Shown here piece after piece: positions 30,991 to 40,552 of a stretch of DNA of 64,000 nucleotides. The DNA is from Phytophthora hibernalis (taxonomy: Eukaryota > Oomycota > Peronosporomycetes > Peronosporales > Peronosporaceae): assembly GCA_012656075.1 (NCBI GenBank), contig JAAKBF010000266.1:228639-292638 (forward strand), written 5' to 3'. Positions within the stretch are counted from its first letter, which is position 1, and the number at the start of each line of letters is the position of its first letter. The position numbers and the translations under genes were made by a program. Below the pieces are notes generated by a model, which worked only from the letters and a program-made list of their open reading frames with translations, made no database searches and was not told the origin of the DNA.

Positions 30991-31335
30991 ATGGCAGAAG
31001 ATAAGATTGCAGGCGCGCTATGGATCAACCAAAACCACTGGTGTGGCCTTGTGATTTGTTTAAAATCGTATGTGTTCACAGTGATGGATCCTCGTAACGA
31101 CAAAGACACGATCCGTACCGTGGAGGATGTCTTCAAGCAAGTCTTCTTGCCACTCTTGCCTCGGGAAAAACGCTGGAAACGAGATGTGAGCAGATATTAT
31201 CAGCAACTCGACGGATCCAGCTGCGGTGTACTTGTTTTAGCTTTCCTAGAGAGCTATTTCTTCGAGTCGACAGGTATTTCGGACGACCCAAAATTACTAC
31301 GGTTTCGCTATCTGCTTAAGGTTCTTCTCAGCTAG
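30991..31335 (+). CDS. Ulp1-like (C48) cysteine protease domain of the MULE
   Basis: This 114-codon frame shows the C48 catalytic pattern: HWCGL supplies the His in INQNHWCGLVI, FTVMDPRND the Asp, and QQLDGSSCGVLVLAFLE the Gln and nucleophilic Cys. The core is complete in sequence. The protease family cleaves SUMO or ubiquitin-like modifiers; its role in MULEs is unknown. The spacer 31336-31484 has no gene. Confidence 0.75.
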   Translation: MAEDKIAGALWINQNHWCGLVICLKSYVFTVMDPRNDKDTIRTVEDVFKQVFLPLLPREKRWKRDVSRYYQQLDGSSCGVLVLAFLESYFFESTGISDDPKLLRFRYLLKVLLS

Positions 31336-31559
31336 AGTAGAGTTCGATATGCAGCTCAATTCATTTGATGGACTTTATCTAGTTTTATCCTTTACTGTGG
31401 CGTGACCTGTTAGAGCACTCTTAATATAGTGAGAAAAGCGCTCATGGAGGCTCTTGGCTTGGAGGAGCTACTCTGCGGAGCCCCTTGAACAACCTCGTCC
31501 GCCGCGCTCGTCTTCATTCTGTAATTGGCTTTCTAGCGCTACTGTTGTTCAGCCCCCGC

Positions 31560-32267
31560 ATGCGACTCTACGCCTTCCTCTTGGCGACTGCGGTCGCTCT
31601 ACTTGCAACCAGTAACGACGTGTTGGCGTGCTTTCAACAAGGTTGTGCGTGTGTGAAAACTCGCTGTCTGACTCGTTGTCGTCGTTGTTGTCGTTGTCGT
31701 CGGAACGGAGTGTGTGGGCAACACAAAATAACGCTTAGAATACGTAGGCGTTACATTCGATACCTGGTCTGGGATAACAGCTGCGATGAGGAGGACAAAG
31801 TGACCGCAATTTTGTGTATCTTGTGCACAATACGCACAAGCTCATGTGGCGTCTTGTGCGGCTTCTCGATAATCAGTCACATCCTACATGTACCACAATA
31901 TCGCTGCAAATCCTCGACGCATATTGTGTCAATATTCTCTGCCGTAGTGCATTACAAACGTATGGATTATCCACATACCGGTACCTACATATATAATAGA
32001 ACGTGTACACCTTTTACCGGACAAAATGGTTTTTTCAAGCAAAGTGGTGCGGGAAGGGTTTCCCCATCCCTCATAAGTGATTACGTAGGTATTTTCAACC
32101 AAAGTGGTTTTGTCGTAAATCGATACCAAGCAAAGTGGTTTTATCCAACCGACGATTTAGAGGCAATCTCTCTGAGCCAAAACGAAAGCTTTAAGAACGA
32201 TATAAGGGCATCTGAGGGGTCTATCATGATCTCCCAGCAGTTGGCTACACTATTAAACCTGTTTTGA
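31560..32267 (+). CDS. Candidate secreted protein with effector-like signal peptide
   Basis: The ATG at 31560 gives MRLYAFLLATAVALL and a small-residue stretch ending ..DVLA, a strong classical signal peptide very similar to those of oomycete RxLR effectors. The frame is open 75 bases further upstream. After the predicted cleavage the protein is Cys/Arg-rich (residues about 24-52). RYIR (residues 64-67) followed by DEED (76-79) sits where RxLR and dEER would be, but Leu is replaced. From about residue 150 the frame runs through the left arm of a fold-back element (32002 on), so the C-terminus is not native. It is either a decayed effector gene or a chance frame after a captured signal peptide. 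No function can be assigned. Confidence 0.35.
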   Translation: MRLYAFLLATAVALLATSNDVLACFQQGCACVKTRCLTRCRRCCRCRRNGVCGQHKITLRIRRRYIRYLVWDNSCDEEDKVTAILCILCTIRTSSCGVLCGFSIISHILHVPQYRCKSSTHIVSIFSAVVHYKRMDYPHTGTYIYNRTCTPFTGQNGFFKQSGAGRVSPSLISDYVGIFNQSGFVVNRYQAKWFYPTDDLEAISLSQNESFKNDIRASEGSIMISQQLATLLNLF

Positions 32268-32486
32268 GTCAAAATGAGTACCTTTTTCTCTGTCTGGCAG
32301 CCCCGCGGCCGAACGTGAGGTCCATTTAGTCACACAGGGATAGGCGAACCATTTTGCTTGGTAAAAATAATCAGAAAACCACTTTGGTTGAAAAATACCT
32401 ACGTAATCACTTATGAGGGATGGGGAAAACCTTCCCGCACCACTTTGCTTGAAAAAAACCATTTTGTCTGGTAAAAGGTGTAGACG
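32002..32486. mobile_element. Fold-back element with 145-bp inverted arms
   Basis: The left arm 32002-32147 and right arm 32341-32486 are nearly perfect reverse complements around a centre of about 195 bp. Each arm contains repeats of the core CAAGCAAAGTGGT or CAACCAAAGTGGTTTT (three times) and TCCCTCATAAGTGATTACGT. There is no ORF of its own. It has the structure of a MITE or fold-back transposon. Target duplication not identified. Confidence 0.8.
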
Positions 32487-33460
32487 GTGCTCGGTATTAT
32501 AGTAGTGTTGCTCGAAGAAAATATCATCCAAAATGTTGCTTGAACGGTCTGGATATATCATCTGCAACTCTCGATGCTCGCATTCTACAGTTTCTATTTA
32601 CCAAAATGTAATAGGATTGGTTAGAAGTATTATAGTCAGTAGTATGGATTAAAGTAATTTAGTGAGTCCTATTTGCACCACTGCAGTATGGCGCAAGTAA
32701 GTGTAGGATGACACGCCATCAACGGTATCTTGCGCGAGGGGGTGGAAACGCTCGACTTGAGATTTCTTATAGCGCCTTCATTTTCCGCTACTAAAAAGTC
32801 AGCTAATTTCGGAAATTTATTTTACATTCCGGCACATTACCATTTGCAAAGTGTCGGTATTTTAATCAGACCTCCTTAAAAGGAGGTCTGATGTCGGCAG
32901 CTTGTGATTCATATGGTGGCTAAAAGACGAGGGCACTCCGGATGAGGGCCCTCCTCTCAGGGCCTTGAGTCAGGCCCTGGTTTCTCCGTCGGTGTATGGG
33001 GATAAATTACCTCGTAATTCCCCGCCGCTGTCCGCTGGTGCTGAGAGCTGTGTTGCTGATCTGTTTACCCTTTCAAACTCGTTCTAGGCGTGAATCGTTA
33101 TCTGCAACCGGAAAATGTTGGAGCTGGCCTAGAGAAATGAATCGTTAATGACCTACAATGAAGGGCAACTACAATAAAATGTGATTGGTTGTACAGTACT
33201 TGAAACCACCTACAGTACGTCGTTTTTGAAAAGTGACTTGAATAAAGTATTGTCTAGTAAAGGATGGAGGTTGGTTGTTGAAGGGGTGTAGCATCGCTTG
33301 ATTTTGCATGATTTGACGGTCTGGTAACTGCCTCTCCGACTTTATATTTATCTCGGTATTCCCACGGGGAATAAATGCCTCGTCGGGGAATAAACCACCG
33401 GCCAATCAGCATCGCTTCTTTTATTCCGAGACCCAGACACCGACGGATAAACATGATTCA
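32487..33460. other. Non-coding spacer with a 13-bp palindrome
   Basis: No credible gene. ATCAGACCTCCTT (32865-32877) and AAGGAGGTCTGAT (32880-32892) form a perfect 13-bp stem with a 2-base loop. GAGGGCCCTCC near 32946 repeats a motif of the R2 centre. Short minus-strand frames at 33169-33454 look fortuitous. Confidence 0.5.
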
Positions 33461-34151
33461 TTAGATTTTGCGGGATCCTGCCGGTTTTGGGCGATTTGAC
33501 CAATCAGCGTCGCGGAATGGCATCGTGGTCCGGCAGCGTCCGGCAGAAATCGAGGGTGGGCATCCGGCAAAGAGAGTGGGACTTCCGCGATCTTGCGAGG
33601 CGCACATCACCCCGTAGGATCATCCTTCCGTGCATTTGTGTGCATTTATTTGCACGTGTCTACTCGATGGTGTCTATTTGTCCCACATGGGAATCGAGGG
33701 GTGAAATCTAAATCTAAAAAGACAAACGTAGGCAGAAGCGAAATCCCGTGCGCGGTGCCCGCGAAGCAGGGCCTATCCGGATAATGGTGTTTGCGGAGGC
33801 GGGCCCAGCAACGAGTTCCTCAGCGAACTGAGGATTGCATTGGCCGGTGAGAGAATATTTCACCCACTGTGCTGCACAGAGGTTGCCTCTCGAAGCCAGC
33901 CCCACGATAGGAGTGACATCCGACCTCCAAATCTAAAGATAGAATTTCGATGCTCGTCACGGTATACAAAACCCAAGTGGAACTCAACCGAAATCTGAGC
34001 CATGCTGTGTAAATAACCTCGGTCCATTTACACCGGAAATACAGAGGAGATGAGCAAATCAAAATGGCTCGCTCAAATCAAAATAGCACACTCAAGCTAG
34101 AAGGCCACGGTTTTGTGCCGTCCGGCAGTCCTGCAATCCGGCAAAATCTAA
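33461..34151. mobile_element. Short non-autonomous element with TTAGATTTTGC termini
   Basis: TTAGATTTTGCGGGATCCTGC at 33461 is mirrored by the reverse complement at 34130-34151 (TTAGATTTTGCCGGATTGCAGG). Several CCGGCA and AAATCTAAA motifs occur near both ends. At 691 bp with no ORF it resembles a MITE. The inverted repeats match imperfectly after 16 bases, and a target duplication is not clear. Confidence 0.45.
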
Positions 34152-34932
34152 ACATAACCCCCGACCCTGAGTCATGACGAGTCTGTGTCGCACAGCACTT
34201 CATGATTCGCCCACGAGAGACGGTGAATGTCGGTTGCGGCTCGCTACTGTACACTGTAGTAAATTCGAGCTGATTCCAAAATTAATCCTTCGTACCGTAC
34301 AGTCGAGCTCCGACTGATACATTTGTAATAACAAAAAATCCCTTGCGCCTTTGCCATGGAAAGGCCAAGAGGTCGATTATTAAAATAATTGACCTCTTAA
34401 TTAAAAGAAGATACATGTACTTAAACGTTGGTATGAATGTACATGTCATCAACCAGCCCCATAAGCTGCTCGATTCCTCTTCACCACGTTCGCCAAGGTG
34501 TCGACAAAACTTATCGTCAAAGACTGCCTACAGTGTACATCTATTTTAATACTATTTTTTAATACATGTAGACAGTCTTTGACGATAAATTTTGTCTATT
34601 TTTTAATTTCTTGCGTGTGCATGCACGCACCCACCAATGGCCACAGCTAAGTACATGTTCTCTGGATTTTATATCCAGAGTCTACCAGGATTGCAACGAG
34701 GTCTGAATCCTTGCATTTCTGATACCGTTCGTAATACGATTGGATACTTCAACAAATAGGATTTAAAACCCGGCTATATTTGATAACCTGATCGATTATT
34801 ATTTTATTTGTGGCGGTTGACCCATCCGCAGAAGATTTGTTTAATACCGAGCACCGTAAACTACAGTGGTGTGTAGATAAATTCCAATTTACATTAAATA
34901 GAATCATGATGACACCACATCATGTTGATTAT
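34152..34932. repeat. Non-coding DNA with a 35-bp imperfect hairpin
   Basis: The arms 34502-34538 and 34563-34597 are reverse complements with a few mismatches (core TCGTCAAAGACTG and CAGTCTTTGACGA) and an AT-rich 24-base loop. There is also a short inverted repeat, AGAGGTCGATTATTAAAATAAT then TGACCTCTTAATT, at 34370-34400. No gene is apparent. Confidence 0.55.
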
Positions 34933-35515
34933 TGTCCGGCATTCATACAGTGTAGGTGTAGTTAGAATATGTGTGCGACGTTGATTGCCTCACTTTCATG
35001 CAAGACTACAAAATCTAAAATTGCATCATCCACGGAAAACTATTCGTGCAGTGTGAACGAAACATTTCTTGCAGCTATCTTGACCAACAAAATTTAGGGA
35101 AATTATTAAGCCGGGTGGTCTATGGACACATGGTGAGAAAGTTACACGCTTTGGGAGTGGTTTCGTTTGAGTAAATATGCAGGCATGCTTAGCATAGTTA
35201 CAAGTAGCAACCGTTTCATTAAAGGCGAAGTGATGCTAGATCGATGAATTTAGGATTCCTTCAAATCTCCTTCAACCAACATGTTGATAATACTGTACAT
35301 GTACTTCGAAGTACAGTTTATTGTTCGCCTTCATTTGAGTATCGTTCCTATCAGTATCCACTAATCAATACAATCCAAAATGGCGAACATGAATATGAAG
35401 TGAATTTTGCACGACGAATTCTAATCCATAAACACTCTCTTTGAAACTGAGTTTGTTAAGCTCAAAGTAAAATCCAGAGCTGCTCCGTGCGAAGTCGCGG
35501 TTTTGTACATGTACG
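34933..35515 (-). repeat. R1(-)/R2(+) composite, copy 3
   Basis: The stretch 34933-35135 is R1 in reverse (outer end ATTGTCCGGCATTCATACAG) and 35190-35515 is R2 forward. Together they are the mirror image of 54753-55490. The unit is about 580 bp and ends at the CGTGCGAAGTCGCGG block. It looks like one half of a large inverted-repeat transposon. Confidence 0.7.
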
Positions 35516-36180
35516 GTACGCAGTATTACTAAAACTTGTAATACTGTACTACATGTACATAACATGTAACCCACTCGGCTTTACCGAAGGCCCTTCTGCT
35601 CTTGCTCTATCCGTGTGCGACCTTTGACGAGCCGTGCCGTAATTCGAGACACTCAATCCTGATTTTCTTCTTATTACTATTATAGTACATGTAGTTAAAC
35701 CAAGTTTTACCTGGGACACCCAGTGGGCCACAAGGTACATGTACATGTTCAGTATACCGATTTGTAACTTCGCTGACTGATTTACAGTTTTGTATTTTCA
35801 GTTCCCACTTTTTCCCACAAAAGTACTGTACATGTGGATGTCAGACGGTCCTTGTGTAATGCGACGTTGCCAACCCTGCCTATACCCTGATTTTACTGTA
35901 GCCCAATCAAACAAAACATGCCTCGTCTTACTTCGAAGTTCACGGATACAATATTACATTGCCAATGTAGGACCTTCAATTTGACTTTTCCTCGACTGCC
36001 TTTCCCTGCTTAGCAGATATCCGGTGCGTTTGGTTCCTGTCTTGTACATGTATTAATACTGTACCCAGTACAGTACCGGTACACTTCAGGGACTCAACTA
36101 AACTTAAAGCTCAAGAGCGGACATGTACAAAACACTACCCGATGTCTACAGTACCAGCTCGCTTGAGCCACGAAACTCAA
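35516..36180. other. Intergenic region enriched in TACATGTA palindromes
   Basis: No gene. The palindrome TACATGTA or close variants occur repeatedly: near 35294, 35508, 35550, 35686, 35738, 35828, 36046 and 36120, and earlier near 34411, 34438 and 34563. CTGTACCCAGTACAGTACCGGTAC at 36058-36081 is also palindrome-rich. It may be a microsatellite-like expansion or a set of binding sites for a dimeric factor. Confidence 0.45.
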
Positions 36181-36188
36181 TTCAAGAT

Positions 36189-37355
36189 ATAAGACCTATC
36201 ACTCGCCAATTCCCTAGCTTCCGACAAAGCTCTGAAAACCGACGAGCATGTCCTCATCAACGTTGATCTCCACACCTTGGCCACGGAGGGAGCGGCGTAC
36301 CTCACCTCCATCACCGAAGCCAACTTCAGCGGAATCTCACTGCTGTCGTACGATACTTCATTTGCGGACATCTTTGGAAACAACGCCACGACCCGTCAGC
36401 TCGCCGACCTGGACTGGGAGGCATTTCATGAAGGTGGCATCTACAACAAGGAGGACAACAGTCTGTACATTTCGTCCAACTATCAGTCGCTCGAGGACAA
36501 CATCAACATCACCGTCGTTTCCCTTGACGACTTCTCCATAAGCAGCACTCAGTTCCCCGACCTCGCCCTCGCCAACGGTGGCTCGTCGTACTACCCGCCC
36601 AGTGCGGACCAGTCTGTTACGCCGCCTATGCAGATTTGGTGTGACCAAGGAGACCTTGAAGCCTACTCCAAACTCCTTGCAGTTAATGCCAACACAAATG
36701 AGTCCGAGCCTCTCGTCATTAGCTACAACGGACGCAACTTTAGTGCCCTAAATGACGTGAGGCAGCACCCGAGACAGGTGACCTCTGGTTCACCGACCCG
36801 ATGTATGGCCACATTCAAAACTTCCGTGCCGAGCCTCAGACTCCCCGCCACGTGTACCGCTTTGAGCCCTCGACGGGCGTCATTCAGGTCGTGGCCGATG
36901 ATTACCGTCAGCTCAACGGCATCGAATTTTCTCCTGACTACAAAACGCTATATGTATCAGACACGGGCGCGCAGGAAGCTGAGCTAGACCTAACTCGACC
37001 GGCCACCATCTACGCCTACGACGTTGTCGACAATAAAAGACTGGCAAACCAGCGTGTGTTCGCCTTTGCAGACAGCGGCATTCCCGATGGTGTGCATACA
37101 GACACCGAAGGCAATCTCTGGGCTGGCTGTGGTGATGGCGTGCACATCTGGAACCCCGAAGGAATTCTGCTGGGCAAGATCTACCTGGGAGAGACATCGA
37201 ACAACTTTGCTTTCGCTCCTGGCAAGGTCTTCGTGTTTGCCAACGCCCGCCTCTGGGTTGTCGAAGGGATCAACGCGCTCGGACGCGAAGTTTGCAAAGA
37301 CTTTGGCACTGACAGCGACCCACGATGTGGCAACGCCGTTAACCAGCAGTATTAA
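36189..37355 (+). pseudogene. SMP-30/gluconolactonase-like protein
   Basis: The frame from 36189 lacks an ATG; a TAA lies just upstream, so the N-terminus is missing, spliced or mutated. VLINVDLHTLATEGAAYLTS, then WEAFHEGGIYNKEDNSLYIS, then ALNDVRQHP leads to a 1-base shift near 36773. The next frame has DPMYGHIQNFRAEPQTPRHV, then VADDYRQLNGIEFSPDYKTL and YVSDTG, then FADSGIPDGVHTDTEGNLWA, then NFAFAPGKVFVFANARLWVV. This is the beta-propeller of SMP-30-type lactonases, with the Asn-Gly-(I/L) and Asp-Gly metal-site motifs in NGIEFSPD and PDGVHTD. It is closest to fungal-type lactonohydrolases in layout. A single shift means it may be a sequencing error rather than a dead gene. Confidence 0.7.
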
Positions 37356-39447
37356 TTGCATACTATACAATGGTGTCATTTTTGTAATTTCCACAGCCTG
37401 CTAAAAAACACAAAATCCCGCTCCGATCAAAACTTGAAGAATTTCATTTGTGTTTAGTTTCAGTTTATTCGACGCACTGCAGTTCAAACGCCGTTAATCT
37501 TGCATGCAAAGTCAATTGCTGCCTGGGTTTCCTCGTAGCTTACGATTGCACGCGTCAAGGACAAAAGTGCGGTAAAACTACATGGACATGTATATAATAG
37601 TTTTGATATTGATTTTTAACATGTAAATGACTGTAAAATCATTAAAAGCTTCGAAGTCTTTTTAAACCTACGAAATAACATAAAAACTTAGTTTTATAGA
37701 AGCTTAAACTAAAGAAAACCCAAAATTAATTTTAATGAAAAACACTGCATTAACATTTACCAAGTAAGTATGTCAGTGACGGTACCGGTTTTCCTAAGCC
37801 CTAATTGCGGGGAAGGGTATATCTCACGCGCTCGATTTGGTGCGAAGCGCCTGACTCCGGTGTTGCGTGCTAATAGTGCCGACAAAGCGTTGCAGTACTT
37901 CAAAATACCTTAGCCAGTAACGTTGAAAGGTACATATATCCTTGATGGTTTGGCTCAAGTAACAGATTATCGGTAATGAACTTGTACTACAAGTTGTAGA
38001 GTGGTTGGTGTAGAGGGTGGTCTTGTAGAGGAACGTCCATCTTGAAGGTTTGGTACCGGGTTTGGGTAAGTTACAGTGCTGCGCCGCCAAGCACAGGTCT
38101 TTTGACCTGCGAACTTACAAATTGTCTTAAATTGTACCGATTAATCCTTTCGCGAACAAAGGGTGCATTTTGACCCCCTTGATGCTCGAGTCAAAACCAG
38201 CGAGGAAAGTGACTATGAAGGGGGCAAACAGAACCCCTTGACAGAAGTTCAACCCTACTTTTGTTACTACCGCATCACGCGCCTGGTATGACGGTCTCCC
38301 CGAACCTTTGGATTATTTGCATTATTTGGCAAACATCACTGCAAAATATTCAATTAAGTCCGACTTTTACTCGATTGCGTCAGCCAACATCAGCATAAGT
38401 GCGATTTTTACGTGACGTAGTCAGCTCTGGCTTCCTTCATCACGCTTTTGCTTACTGCATCGCTCATTTCGGCGCATCATGCATACACTCTATACAGTAA
38501 TCTGCTTCCTCAGCGAACACCAAACACTAAATAACCTTTTAAATCGTATGTTTATTGAGCTAATTAAACGATACAAGGCCGTGCGCTGGCGCCCGGGCGA
38601 GCTCTGAAATTCGAATGAAATGGTGGTGAGCTGCTTTCACCGCGTTTGCAGAGGCTAAAAGCTTCGTGGAGCCCGCCCTTTGGAAGCTACCGGTACTAGC
38701 TTCCAGCCAAATGTTGTAATTCTTTTTAGAAGAATGAGTTTTAAAATCGTGGTGGTCCAGCGTAGGGAGATGAACATGAGGAGCAGTAAATTGTATTTAG
38801 GTTAAGATACTCAGGTTGATACAGATCCACGGAGGGGGCGGCTAGTTGACTGCATGTAGCTTCCTAGTTTGCGTGGAAAATGTATAATTCTGCCGGACAA
38901 CAGAACCACCCACCCGGCTTGAAGTAGACGTCGCGATGTGGATGTGCTCCACAGAGTCCCAGTCATGTTGTCTTTGAGCATGAACAGATACGTACTTAAG
39001 TACTGGGTACGAGCTAGCTGCTACAAAATAGCAAAGTGAATAATATTTACTTTGCTATTTTGTAGCGGCTACATTGTATTGCGGTCGATGGAGCCGGCTT
39101 CTATTGTTATAATTGGAAAGAAACTTTCAAAGATGTTGCGTGAATGTTGAACTAGCACGCCACAGGCAACACGCAGTTTTTGACAAGTTCTCGCTATATA
39201 TTAGTGATTGGAGTGAGTTTGGCTCATGTCAATGTCGGGATCTCTAAAGTTAGCAAGCTGAAGTTGCATTATGAGAGGAATCAGACAAAAGCAAAAATTG
39301 ACATGTAATTTTGTCAGTTCTTGAGGGCTTATTAGATTTGGAGATGAGCTGTTAAGCCAGGGATGGGATAAAAATATTTTTTCGAATTTTGCACACAAGA
39401 ATATAAATAAAAATATTTTTATCGATGAACCCGGTCAAATCAGATAA
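37356..39447. other. Long intergenic region
   Basis: No convincing gene. AT-rich at 37590-37760. A minus-strand 88-codon frame at 37824-38090 has no recognisable motif. A perfect 17-bp hairpin is at 39021-39065. A smaller inverted repeat (GGAAGCTA...TAGCTTCC) lies near 38681-38703. Confidence 0.4.
39021..39065. repeat. Perfect 17-bp hairpin
   Basis: CTACAAAATAGCAAAGT (39021-39037) pairs without mismatch with ACTTTGCTATTTTGTAG (39049-39065) around an 11-base AT loop. GCTG and CGGC outside allow limited extension. No neighbouring gene explains it. Confidence 0.75.
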
Positions 39448-40552
39448 ATGAGAGGAGAAGAGCCAGCCCCAATTGAAGTTCGAGATCCACCTCGGATTCT
39501 TGCGTTTGCCTCACACGTCGAGCTTCGACTCGAAGCTGCCAAAGCTGCCAAGAAAGCTAGGGAGAACATAATGGGGAGAAAGCCTGATCCAGTACGTCGG
39601 CACTTCAAGAAACTGGTGGACGAGCCGTGCAACAACTACAATGATTTCTACCACCTCTGTCTGCACTGCGTGGCTGCGAAGGAGGTAGCAGACACAGAGG
39701 CGAGGAGAAACAACACCAATTCCGTGGCTCCTGATATTCTTCCGAGAATTTATGGCAGCAAGCTAGCACTATCGAATCACCTTACGGTTTGTTCAAACAC
39801 GCCCGAGTCTCGAATGGCTCAAGCTGCAGTGGAAGCTGCTGCGTTATCTGACCTTGGGCCCGCATCGAATTCGTTGTGCAGGCCTTCGCCACTCAATCAG
39901 TCCCAGGTCGAGTTCATAATCAGGCGTTTGATAGAGTTTCAGGCTGAAAATCGACTGCCAGACACCTTCATTGAGCGACCATCGACTCTAAGATTCGTTG
40001 AAAGTTTAAACGCTGCTGCTGTGGAAAAACTTCCTGCTCGTCGGACACTGACGCATCTGTTGAACAAGTATGCTGCAGAGGTTTCTGCTGACCAAGCTGA
40101 CGGGGTGATGCAAATTCAGAACGTCTTGGGTGGTCGAGTAAATTTCCTGAGTGACGTCTGGCAGAACATCGTGAAGAGGCATCTACTGGGGTGCCAGCTA
40201 GCTGTCTTTGGTGCTATCACTTTCTTTTGGTCTCTTTCCGACTGAATCGAGTCATGACGGGTTCACATTGGCTAAGCAAATGGAGGAAATAATGATCAAA
40301 GCAGAAGTACATGGATGGAAAATTGGTGCGGTAGTAACCGATGATGCTGGACAATGCAATCGTGCTCGTCGAATTCTTGCTGTGCGCTGGCCTCGAGTGG
40401 TATTTCTGAAGTGTTTTGCGCATGATATGAATAATCTCGTCAAGAGTATTTTAAGGTCGGATTCATTTCGCTTAGTGACCTCTCAAGCGGAAAAGGCTGT
40501 AAAGTCTCTCAACAAATCCTCTGCCGTAGCGGTCGCCCATTTGAGTCAATGA
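39448..40552 (+). pseudogene. hAT-family transposase, N-terminal and first catalytic part
   Basis: An ATG at 39448 gives MRGEEPAPIEVRDPPRILAF. FKKLVDEPCNNYNDFYHLCL, then HCVAAK, then LALSNHLTVCS, is a BED-like zinc finger (CX2C...HX4C). RVNFLSDVWQNIVKRHLLGC, then QLAVFGAITF, carries the start of the catalytic domain. The frame shifts near 40230, and IGAVVTDDAGQCNRARRILA, then FLKCFAHDMNNLVKSIL follows, with the TDDAG Asp and the C-x2-H motif typical of hAT enzymes. It stops at 40552. The C-terminal dimerisation region is absent or unrecognisable in 40553-41100. Confidence 0.8.

Larger units (their letters stand above)
28168..31335 (+). mobile_element. Mutator-like (MULE) element with Ulp1-like protease
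   Basis: In order: an N-terminal acidic region, a spacer domain (28689-29105), a MULE-type transposase segment (29568-29929), an accessory segment (30344-30883), and a C48/Ulp1-like cysteine protease (30991-31335). Co-occurrence of MULE transposase and Ulp1 domains is known in plant Kaonashi-type MULEs and is frequent in oomycete genomes. Stops and frameshifts separate the parts. I could not identify reliable terminal inverted repeats, so the limits given are those of coding sequence. Confidence 0.75.

Noticed and set aside
33169..33454. Two overlapping minus-strand ORFs
   Set aside because: Short, overlapping in different frames, without motifs or similarity to anything else in the window.
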